From Pyruvatibacter sp. HU-CL02332 (GTDB lineage: Bacteria > Pseudomonadota > Alphaproteobacteria > CGMCC-115125): a stretch of DNA of 64,000 nucleotides. Where the stretch lies: contig NZ_BAABWK010000001.1 of NCBI RefSeq assembly GCF_040362765.1, positions 1,155,501 to 1,219,500 on the forward strand, in the 5' to 3' direction. Below are positions 1 to 6,859 of the stretch, one piece after another; position 1 is the first letter of the stretch; every line of letters begins with the position of its first letter. A program made the position numbers and the translations under genes. Under the pieces are notes generated by a model. It was not told where the DNA came from, did not search any database, and saw only the letters and a list, made by a program, of their open reading frames with translations.

Positions 1-2
1 CA

Positions 3-239
3 CGCGGCATTCGCAATACACTGCCCTTCATCACCCAGCGCTTGACCATGCAGGGATTCGTTGTGCTCGACTTCGTGCGTGAGTTTGGTCCTGCCGCCAT
101 GCAGATGGCCCAATGGATCAACGAGGACAAACTGCTCTACCGCGAAGAAGTGGTGGACGGCATCGAGAATGCACCGGCGGCGTATGCAGGCCTCTTCAAG
201 GGTGAGAATTTCGGTCGCCGCCTTATCAAAGTCTCCTAA
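3..239 (+). CDS. NADP-dependent oxidoreductase (MDR superfamily), C-terminal fragment
   Basis: The reading frame is open from the left edge of the window and ends at the TAA at 237-239, so only about the last 78 residues are present. The segment containing QRLTMQGFVVLDF, then a VDGIENAPAAYAGLFKGENFGRRLIKV-like tail (shown here only in outline), is the typical C-terminus of the zinc-independent medium-chain reductases of the leukotriene B4 12-hydroxydehydrogenase / CurA type. These reduce alpha,beta-unsaturated carbonyls with NADPH in the cytosol. The cofactor-binding Rossmann region lies outside the window. The Nudix gene starts 2 nt after this stop, so the two are probably co-transcribed. 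The family call is secure; the substrate is unknown. Confidence 0.85.
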   Translation, partial: RGIRNTLPFITQRLTMQGFVVLDFVREFGPAAMQMAQWINEDKLLYREEVVDGIENAPAAYAGLFKGENFGRRLIKVS

Positions 240-241
240 GC

Positions 242-856
242 ATGACCTCGGACCACGCCTTGCGTCGACAGATGCAGCAGAACCTGGCGTCCTTTGAGCC
301 AAACCTGCTGGCCCAGACGGATCTGAAACGAGCAAGCGTTGCGGTCATCACAACGCTTGATGAAACAGGTGATGATCCTGCATTCATTATCACCCGTCGG
401 GCGGCCAAGCTGCGGGGCCATGCGGGCCAATGGGCGTTTCCCGGTGGTCGGCTGGACGCCGGAGAATCATCGCTGGAAGGTGCAATCCGCGAAACCCAGG
501 AAGAACTTGGCCTGACGCTCACTGACGAACATCTTCTGGGGCAGCTCGATGATTACGAGACCCACTCTGGATATGCGATGTCTGCTTTTGTGTTCTGGGT
601 GACCAAAGCACAGATGACCGCAAACCCAGATGAGGTTGCGGCCATCCATCACTTTGAAATTGCATCCTTGGACCGACCGGATTCACCGGAGCTCTTGCCC
701 GGCCCAGATCCAGAAAGGCCCATAATCCGAATGCATGTGGGAGCGGTCGATATCCATGCACCGACCGGCGCCATTTTGCATCAGTTTCACGAGGTGGCAG
801 TCAAAGGCCTGAACACCCGCGTCGCCCATTTCGATCAACCCGATTGGGCGAGGTAA
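242..856 (+). CDS. Nudix hydrolase, CoA-pyrophosphatase-like
   Basis: A 204-residue cytosolic protein. The Nudix box GX5EX7REUXEEXGU is complete at residues 69-91 (G69, E75, R83, E84, E87, E88, G90), so the Mg-binding glutamates are intact. Just before it, residues 52-68 (RRAAKLRGHAGQWAFPG) match the extra motif seen upstream of the Nudix box in coenzyme A diphosphatases (NudL/PCD1 group). That suggests cleavage of CoA or acyl-CoA into phosphopantetheine and 3',5'-ADP. The ATG lies 2 nt after the oxidoreductase stop, suggesting coupling. The CoA specificity is inferred from the motif; another nucleoside diphosphate-X substrate remains possible. Confidence 0.85.
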   Translation: MTSDHALRRQMQQNLASFEPNLLAQTDLKRASVAVITTLDETGDDPAFIITRRAAKLRGHAGQWAFPGGRLDAGESSLEGAIRETQEELGLTLTDEHLLGQLDDYETHSGYAMSAFVFWVTKAQMTANPDEVAAIHHFEIASLDRPDSPELLPGPDPERPIIRMHVGAVDIHAPTGAILHQFHEVAVKGLNTRVAHFDQPDWAR

Positions 857-860
857 ACAC

Positions 861-1196
861 CTAGTCGGTGAATTCCCATTCGCCCAGATCGCACAGATCA
901 GAATCGTACTCGACATATTCAGAACCATCATCCCAGACGGCGCGAATGTCGTAGTTGCAGTTGGACTGACCGTCCGCAATCAACACCTCAATCTCGTTGC
1001 CGGCTGGCAGCACATAGCCGCTGGGAATGAGATTGTCTGTCCAGTAGTCATCGCCTGGGTCAGACACCTGAAACTCGATGATGTCCGCGCTGGACGCATT
1101 TATCAGCAAAAAGTCCAGATCTTCAGCTTGTGCCGGACCAGCGTAAACAAACGCAGCCAACGCTGAAACCGCAGCAAACTTAGTAAAACTTGTCAT
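861..1196 (-). CDS. Small secreted protein of unknown function
   Basis: I place the start at the ATG at 1196 because AAGGGGG lies about 7 nt upstream and a signal peptide follows directly (MTSFTKFAAVSALAAF, cleavage expected after AQA). The mature part is about 90 residues, acidic, with two cysteines (in QSNCNYDIRAVWDDG and SDLCDLGEW) that could form a disulfide. The pattern of an N-terminal 'LLINASS' strand, a central DDYW, then CxYDIRxxWDDG and DLC matches a family of small periplasmic proteins in Proteobacteria that databases often mislabel 'argininosuccinate lyase'. Its function is unknown. It is convergent with the Nudix gene (4 nt apart) and divergent from the GST operon. Confidence 0.75.
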   Translation of the reverse strand: MTSFTKFAAVSALAAFVYAGPAQAEDLDFLLINASSADIIEFQVSDPGDDYWTDNLIPSGYVLPAGNEIEVLIADGQSNCNYDIRAVWDDGSEYVEYDSDLCDLGEWEFTD

Positions 1197-1295
1197 TGGA
1201 AGTCCCCCTTTATGTGATGCACCCAAGCACCTGAACGAAACGCTACCTATGAATGACCATCATTACCAGCCGCCCAAATGGTATTTCGGGCCGCT

Positions 1296-1311
1296 TAGGA
1301 GTCGCCTCCTA
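1296..1311. promoter_or_regulatory. Inverted repeat between divergent genes
   Basis: TAGGAG-TCGC-CTCCTA, 6-bp perfect arms, lies in the 166-bp gap between the divergently transcribed secreted-protein gene and the GST operon. Its position fits an operator or a short RNA hairpin in the GST leader; there is no T-run, so it is not a terminator. The function is inferred from position only. Confidence 0.35.
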
Positions 1312-1362
1312 GCCCCCGTTCATTTATAAAACCCGATAAATTGACACTCAGGGAGCCAATAC

Positions 1363-1998
1363 ATGCCGATAACATTTTATGACTTCACCCCCGCCCCCAG
1401 CCCGCGCCGAGCTCGCATCCTGCTGGCCGAAAAGGGAATTGAAGTAGAAAACAAACAGATCGACATGATGCAGGGCGAGCAGCTCTCTGACGAATACAGG
1501 AAGATCAATCCCAGCTGCACCATTCCTGCCCTGCAGCTCGAAGACGGCACAATCCTGACGGACAATTCGGGCATTGCGGCCTGGGCAGACGCCTACAAGC
1601 CTGAAAATCCAATCGGCGGGTCCACACCTGCTGAAAGGGGCCTGGTCGCCAGCTGGAACGCGCGCATCGAGTTTGAAGGCCTGATGGCCGTCGCAGAAAT
1701 TCTGCGCAACACGTCTAAGGGCATGCAGGGCCGCGCCATGACCGGCCCCCTCAACCTTGAACAGATTCCAGCCCTCGCTGAGCGCGGCAAAAAACGTCTT
1801 CCGCTGTTCTATGACATGTTGAACGAACGCCTTGAGGGACGGGATTTCATTGCCATCGACACAATCTCCGTGGCCGATATCACTGCACTGGTCTGTGTTG
1901 ACTTTGGCGCGTGGGTGAAAGTCACACCAACGGAAGCCCACACAAACCTCAATCGCTGGCACGCTGCAATGTCGGCCCGCCCAAGTGCCAAGGCATAA
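1363..1998 (+). CDS. Glutathione S-transferase family protein
   Basis: A 211-residue soluble GST. Residues 1-80 form the thioredoxin-like domain: a PxSPRRARILLAEKGI-type N-terminal helix, the cis-proline region in CTIPALQLEDG (about residues 52-62), and the glutathione gamma-glutamyl-binding acidic/serine pair in TDNSGIAAW (about 66-74). The rest is the all-helical domain, ending in the usual ADITALVCVDF helix. It probably conjugates glutathione to electrophiles. An SD-like CAGGGAG lies 7 nt before the ATG. It is the first gene of an apparent four-gene operon (GST, GST, isomerase, DUF1330). The physiological substrate is not predictable. Confidence 0.88.
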   Translation: MPITFYDFTPAPSPRRARILLAEKGIEVENKQIDMMQGEQLSDEYRKINPSCTIPALQLEDGTILTDNSGIAAWADAYKPENPIGGSTPAERGLVASWNARIEFEGLMAVAEILRNTSKGMQGRAMTGPLNLEQIPALAERGKKRLPLFYDMLNERLEGRDFIAIDTISVADITALVCVDFGAWVKVTPTEAHTNLNRWHAAMSARPSAKA

Positions 1999-2002
1999 AT
2001 CC

Positions 2003-3031
2003 ATGACACTCAAAACACCTGTTACCCTCGCCGGCGCTCCGCCGTCGCCCTACACACGCAAAATGCTCAGTGTCCTGCGCTACCGGCACATCCCCTACCG
2101 CGTGATCTGGAAAAACCCACGCGAGATTGATGACCTGCCTCAGCCAAAAGTAGGTCTGTTGCCAACTTTCTATCTCGACAACGACGCCGGTGAAGTTGAA
2201 GCCGTCGTGGACTCGACACCGCTTATCACCCGCTTTGACGCTGAAGTTGCAGAACGTCGGGTCCGCCCGACGGAGCCTGCCATCCGCATGGTTGATGATC
2301 TGCTCGAAGACTATGGCGATGAATGGCTGACCAAGGCCATGTTCCACTACCGGTGGTACTATGACGCTGACATCAAGCAGGCTGGCGACGTTCTGCCCCG
2401 TGCCCGCATCCAGTCACCGAGCGAAGAACAGGCCAATGAGCTGGCAAAGATCTTCAGCGAACGACAGATTTCGCGGCTCTATGTGGTTGGCTCAAATGAT
2501 GTAACAGCCCCTGTGATTGAAGAGAGCTACCGCCGCATTGTGGAAGCCCTGCGGGCCCATCTCGTTGAGCACCCCTTCATCATGGGCAACCGTCCCGGTG
2601 CGGCTGACTTTGCTTTCTTTGGGCAGCTCACACAGCTTGCCCAATTTGACCCGACACCGCTGGCCGTCACACTTGAGTCAGCGCCCCGCGTCTATGCCTG
2701 GGTATTGCTGATGGAAGATCTGTCAGGCGAAGAACCAACCGAAGACGGGTGGTTTGCCGCCAATGCAGTGCCCGACACACTCAAGGCCATCCTGACCGAA
2801 GTCGGTCGCGTCTATGCACCGTTCCTTCTGGCGAATGCCAAGGCACTGGAAGCAGGCGCTGAGGAAGTGGACACCACCATTGCCGGTGCCCGCTGGACGC
2901 AGAAACCGTTCCCCTATCAAGGCAAATGCCTGATGGAGCTGCGCAAGAACTATGCTGCGCTGGACGCTAATGCCCGCACGGCATTTGATGCCATCATTGC
3001 CGGAACCGGCTGCGAATCCATTTTTGCCTGA
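2003..3031 (+). CDS. Glutathione S-transferase-like protein with extended C-terminal domain
   Basis: 342 residues from the ATG at 2003, 4 nt after the stop of the first GST. A GTG at 1985 would overlap the previous gene and was not used. Residues 9-90 show a GST N-terminal fold (PPSPYTRKMLSVLRYRHIPY, then LLPTFYLDNDAGEVEAVVDSTPL). The helical domain includes HPFIMGNRPGAADFAFFGQL, the standard helix-6 N-capping region (GxxxxAADF). It is about 120 residues longer than a usual GST; the extra C-terminal part (about 250-342) resembles nothing I recognise. Role inferred: detoxification or glutathione-dependent isomerisation together with the neighbouring acyl-CoA isomerase. Confidence 0.8.
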   Translation: MTLKTPVTLAGAPPSPYTRKMLSVLRYRHIPYRVIWKNPREIDDLPQPKVGLLPTFYLDNDAGEVEAVVDSTPLITRFDAEVAERRVRPTEPAIRMVDDLLEDYGDEWLTKAMFHYRWYYDADIKQAGDVLPRARIQSPSEEQANELAKIFSERQISRLYVVGSNDVTAPVIEESYRRIVEALRAHLVEHPFIMGNRPGAADFAFFGQLTQLAQFDPTPLAVTLESAPRVYAWVLLMEDLSGEEPTEDGWFAANAVPDTLKAILTEVGRVYAPFLLANAKALEAGAEEVDTTIAGARWTQKPFPYQGKCLMELRKNYAALDANARTAFDAIIAGTGCESIFA

Positions 3032-3060
3032 TCAGAAAAGTAACGTCTCAGGAGACTGTC

Positions 3061-3939
3061 ATGACAACAACCAATACCGAATGCTTTGAGGTCTCGATCG
3101 AGAACCGCATCGCACACATCAAGCTGAACCGGCCTGAAAAGCGCAACGCGATGATCCGTTCATTCTGGTCCGAGCTTCCCGGCATCATCAACAAGATCGA
3201 CACCGAGGCGGAAGCCCGCGTGATTGTCATCTCATCTACAGGCCCGCACTTCACAAGCGGACTTGATGTCTCCTCCTTTGGTGGATCCGAGATTTCACCG
3301 GGCGGCGCAGGCGACGATGAAAACGCAAAGCGCAAGGCCAAGCTCACAGCCGGGCAGGCGTTCTACAACAACGTCCTGGGCATGCAGGATTCGTTTTCAG
3401 CTCTGGAGAATTGCCGCATACCGGTGCTGGCAGCCATTCAGGGTGGCTGCATCGGTGGCGGTGTGGACCTCACAACCGCCTGCGACATGCGCTATTGCAC
3501 GGAAGATGCCTTCTTCACGATCTACGAAACAAAGATCGGCATGACCGCGGACGTCGGCACATTCCCGCGTATCGTCAAAATCATCCCTGAAGGCATCGTG
3601 CGCGAGCTGGCTTACACAGGTCGCCGCATTCACGCCGCTGAAGCCAAGGAAGTCGGCCTCGTAAACCGGGTCTTTGCTGACCAGGCAGCCATGCTGGACG
3701 GCGTGATGGAGATTGCCCGTGAAATTGCAGCCAACGCACCGCTTGCGGTCTCCGGTTGCAAGCGCCTCATCAACTATTCCCGTGACCACACCACGGCCGA
3801 CGCACTGGACTACATCGCCATCTGGAACGCCTCCATGCTGCAGACCAGCGAAATCATGGAAGCCATGACAGCCAACGCGGAGAAGCGTGAGGGCGACTTT
3901 GCAGAACTGCCACCCAAGCGCAGCCTTGGCGCCGCATAG
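3061..3939 (+). CDS. Crotonase-family enzyme, delta3,5-delta2,4-dienoyl-CoA isomerase-like
   Basis: A 292-residue crotonase. The oxyanion-hole segments are SGLDV (about 66-70) and GGCIGGGVDL (128-137). The three acidic residues known in mammalian ECH1 (Asp, Glu, Asp) are all placed here: D136 in GGVDL, E156 in IYETKIG and D164 in TADVG. This supports dienoyl-CoA isomerase activity, which moves double bonds when polyunsaturated acyl-CoAs are beta-oxidised, rather than simple hydratase activity. It lies 29 nt after the GST-like gene and 11 nt before the DUF1330 gene, in the same operon. The assignment is by motif comparison from memory. Confidence 0.85.
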   Translation: MTTTNTECFEVSIENRIAHIKLNRPEKRNAMIRSFWSELPGIINKIDTEAEARVIVISSTGPHFTSGLDVSSFGGSEISPGGAGDDENAKRKAKLTAGQAFYNNVLGMQDSFSALENCRIPVLAAIQGGCIGGGVDLTTACDMRYCTEDAFFTIYETKIGMTADVGTFPRIVKIIPEGIVRELAYTGRRIHAAEAKEVGLVNRVFADQAAMLDGVMEIAREIAANAPLAVSGCKRLINYSRDHTTADALDYIAIWNASMLQTSEIMEAMTANAEKREGDFAELPPKRSLGAA

Positions 3940-3950
3940 GAGTACGACAC

Positions 3951-4376
3951 ATGAAAATCGAAAACCGTGTCCTGCCCGACAAAGATCAGATTGAGACCAT
4001 GATCAATGATCCGGGTCCTGATGGTCCCATTGTCATGGTCAATCTTCTGAAGTTTCGTGAAAAGGCAGCCTATGCCGATGGCAGCAACCCGGACATGACC
4101 GGAAGAGAAGCCTACGCACATTACGGCGCAGGCGTTGCGCCGCTCATTGCCAAGCACGGCGGTCGGATGATCTATGCCGGCCCCGTCTCTTTCTTGATGC
4201 TCGGTCGTGCCGATGAAATGTGGGATCAGGTTGCGCTTGTAGAATATCCCAAGCGCGCCAGCCTCTTCGAAATGTCGACATCTGAAGCGTATCAGAAAAT
4301 CTCGCACCATCGCGATGCTGGTCTTGAGGGCCAGCTGAACATCGAGACAACCCCTGATTTCATTCTTCCCTCCTGA
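3951..4376 (+). CDS. DUF1330-type dimeric alpha-beta barrel protein
   Basis: 141 residues. The conserved pattern of DUF1330/ferredoxin-like small proteins is visible: GPIVMVNLLKFREKA near residues 25-39, YAHYGAGVAPLIAKHGGRMIYAG in the middle, and WDQVALVEYPKRASLFEM toward the end, where the strand-helix WxxxxxxxYP segment is typical. Members are cytosolic dimers of unknown reaction. It is the last gene of the GST/isomerase operon. No catalytic role can be given. Confidence 0.8.
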   Translation: MKIENRVLPDKDQIETMINDPGPDGPIVMVNLLKFREKAAYADGSNPDMTGREAYAHYGAGVAPLIAKHGGRMIYAGPVSFLMLGRADEMWDQVALVEYPKRASLFEMSTSEAYQKISHHRDAGLEGQLNIETTPDFILPS

Positions 4377-4461
4377 AATTGATCCTGTCTTAGGTCGTGC
4401 CCTGAGCTTCTCCTTGCGTTAGTCTTGCCCCGGCAGGGCTAACTCTTGGGGGCGGCATGAG

Positions 4462-5937
4462 ATGACATCCATCACGCAGGATGCATCACCACAAAAAGAA
4501 CGACTGGTTGAGACCGGCAAGGGGATGTTTGACGCAAACTTTCTCCTGAGTCTGGGGCTTGCGCTGATCGTATGGGCCATTCTGCGCACCCCCGAAGGCT
4601 GGCAGACTTTCCTGGGCGAAGCAGACCGCGAAGTGCTGCAGATCGCATTTGAACTCCGGGTCAACCAGACGGTCAAAGGCACCGGCCCGATCCTCTTTCT
4701 CAATCTCGACGAAAGCGTCTGGCAGTCCGATGAAACCGACGGGCCCGCCCTCGCCTATGCCCCGCGCAAGGTAGTGGCTGACATGCTCGAGGCCGCCTAC
4801 GGCATTCCCGGCTTCCCTCGCCCGAAAGTCGTCGTGGCCGATATTGATCTCTTCTGGCGCACACCCGAAGAGGAACAGGAATCCCGCATAGACGACATTC
4901 TCACCCGGTGGGGAGCAGATACCGAAGCACCATTGTTGGTGATGCAGCGCGAAGTCGTTGATGGTGATGGCCATCGGGACCAGCTCGCCCGCGCCCGAGG
5001 CTCAGCGCGCGAGCGTATTCTCGCCGATGCCCCTGCCCAGAATATCGTGTGGTCCGTGGCCCAGATCACCGGCGACGAAGTTGTCGGTGCTCGCTACATG
5101 GCTCACTACCTGTGCATCAAGACACAGGCCGGCACGGATATTGTGCCCACAACCCCGCTCTACGCCATCGCCGGACGAACGGCATCATCCGCACAGGAAG
5201 CCATTGCGCTGGTAAACCGCGCCGTCGAGCGCCCGCGTCAGTTCTGCCGCGGCGAGATCGATGATCCGAGCTTTAATCTGCAGCGCATCGACCGCGAACC
5301 CATCGTTTTTGCGGAGCAGGAAAGCTTCATCAACTATTCGGCCCATCCCGGCAATGACCCGGTCACGGAGCCATCCCTTTTGGCTGCAGACATGTTCTAT
5401 ATCCCCGCTGGCTTTGCCAATCCGCCGATGGTTTCAGGCCTTGCCTCGAGTAATGGCGTCGTCATCATCGGCTCCGCTGCGACCATGGCCAGGGATCGCC
5501 ACATGACGCCTTACGGCCTGATGGGCGGCAGTATGGTCATCGCCAATATGATCCGCGGCCTGGAAGAAGGGGGCGAAATACGGCGGCTTTACTGGCTTCT
5601 GGACGCAGTTTTGCTGACAATTTTCGTCAGCATGATTGTCGCATCCTTCTGGTACGCCCGCATTGCCCGCGACTGGATCGGCCCCACGTCACATTTACCA
5701 TTTTTGGCGCGAATGGCCCGGTTACCAGCGAAATTGCTGACAAACCCTGTTATTGTTAAGCTATTGATTGGGGTGGGGATTTTCTGGGTCAGTACATTTG
5801 CCAGCTATCTTCTGCTAGACAATGGAATATGGGTGAGTTTTGCAGCGCCTGCCTATGTGGCCGCTTTGAACGAAGCCCGCGAAGATTTTGAAGAATTGAT
5901 GGAGAGCTTGCGAAATGCGCGCAGCCAAGCAGCTTAG
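4462..5937 (+). CDS. CHASE2-domain membrane protein
   Basis: 491 residues. One membrane segment at about 27-41 is followed by a long extracytoplasmic domain (about 45-375), then two to three membrane segments (about 380-405, 433-456, 457-476) and a short coiled C-tail. The periplasmic part ends with GVVIIGSAATMARDRHMTPYG and GGSMVIANMIRGL, the conserved C-terminal core of CHASE2 sensory domains; 'VVVADIDLFW' and 'ILFLNLDESVW' match earlier strands. No kinase, cyclase or GGDEF output is attached, so it probably signals through a partner or acts as a membrane scaffold. It overlaps the next gene by 23 nt. It faces the TpsB-TpsA-CHAT operon; CHASE2 and CHAT proteins often share loci. The ligand is unknown. 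Confidence 0.8.
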   Translation: MTSITQDASPQKERLVETGKGMFDANFLLSLGLALIVWAILRTPEGWQTFLGEADREVLQIAFELRVNQTVKGTGPILFLNLDESVWQSDETDGPALAYAPRKVVADMLEAAYGIPGFPRPKVVVADIDLFWRTPEEEQESRIDDILTRWGADTEAPLLVMQREVVDGDGHRDQLARARGSARERILADAPAQNIVWSVAQITGDEVVGARYMAHYLCIKTQAGTDIVPTTPLYAIAGRTASSAQEAIALVNRAVERPRQFCRGEIDDPSFNLQRIDREPIVFAEQESFINYSAHPGNDPVTEPSLLAADMFYIPAGFANPPMVSGLASSNGVVIIGSAATMARDRHMTPYGLMGGSMVIANMIRGLEEGGEIRRLYWLLDAVLLTIFVSMIVASFWYARIARDWIGPTSHLPFLARMARLPAKLLTNPVIVKLLIGVGIFWVSTFASYLLLDNGIWVSFAAPAYVAALNEAREDFEELMESLRNARSQAA

Positions 5938-6826
5938 TTTTGCCGTTTCAGGTGCCATGGCACTTGGAGCCGTCGCCACGGGTTTCGTTGTCCCGACACT
6001 ACCTGCACATGCAGCTGTCGGGCCTTGCTCAACACCTACAGTTGCCTTCGTCAAAGACGTTCAGGGCAGTGACGATAGTGTGCGGATTGCACGCGGCGGC
6101 TCTGAAGGCCCTCTGGGTGTATTCTCGCCACTTTGCGAGGGTGACGTACTGAAGCTTGGATCATCCGCTGACCGGGTTGTGGTCGCTGTTGCCGGCGCTT
6201 CGCACCCACGTGAGTTCCGCGGGCCATCATCACACACCATCGGTGGCGCCGAGACCGCATCACAGTCCGTGTCTGAGATCATCGAAGGCCGTCTGCTTCC
6301 ACTCGGTGACCGCATGGTCGCTCAGGGGTTGGGACGGTCAGCAGAGGAATTCACTTTCGGTCTTCTCGACCTTGAAGCTGAATCTGCCCAGATCAAATCC
6401 GGCTTCCGCCCTCTGTGGGTGGGTTGGACCGGAGGTCAGGCTCCGTTCGAACTTCTTGTACTAGACCCGGATGATCGCATCTTTGCGTCCACCACCCTGT
6501 CCGACAAGTCCACCACCATTGCCGCTCGGGAAATTGTCCCCGGCCGCTATTCAATTGTCGTCAAAGACAGCTTTGGTCGCACAAACCAGACATTCTTCGA
6601 TGCGGTGGACACAGCGCCACCCGCACCCGAAGTAGAAGCCCCGAACTGGATGGGCCGCGATACGGCCGCCATGTTCTCCGCTTTCTGTGTGGCGTCAGAA
6701 GACCCGTTCACGTGGTCTTATGAAGCAGCCCAGATCCTCAACCAGGCATCAGACAATGGCCTGGACCGGGATGCAGCCCTTGCTCTGCTGGCCTCCGGCG
6801 ATACTGCTGCACTCTGCCCCCTTTAA
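5915..6826 (+). CDS. Secreted FecR-like protein of unknown function
   Basis: 303 residues with a clear signal peptide (MRAAKQLSFAVSGAMALG, cleavage expected after AHA near residue 33). The N-terminal mature part (VAFVKDVQGSDDSVRIARGG ... LCEGDVLKLGSSADRVVV) resembles the start of FecR-type domains, with 'G.V.V.RGG ... L..GD.L.....'. The middle, about residues 150-210, looks like a beta-sandwich (FELLVLDPDDRIFASTTL, PGRYSIVVKDSFGR). The C-terminus (about 230-303) is helical with cysteines in FCVASED and ALCPL. It starts inside the CHASE2 gene (23-nt overlap), so the two are translationally linked and probably work together in the periplasm. The domain naming is inference. Confidence 0.6.
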   Translation: MRAAKQLSFAVSGAMALGAVATGFVVPTLPAHAAVGPCSTPTVAFVKDVQGSDDSVRIARGGSEGPLGVFSPLCEGDVLKLGSSADRVVVAVAGASHPREFRGPSSHTIGGAETASQSVSEIIEGRLLPLGDRMVAQGLGRSAEEFTFGLLDLEAESAQIKSGFRPLWVGWTGGQAPFELLVLDPDDRIFASTTLSDKSTTIAAREIVPGRYSIVVKDSFGRTNQTFFDAVDTAPPAPEVEAPNWMGRDTAAMFSAFCVASEDPFTWSYEAAQILNQASDNGLDRDAALALLASGDTAALCPL

Positions 6827-6859
6827 GGCTTCGGCAGGCATTCACACCGACGCGGCAAC

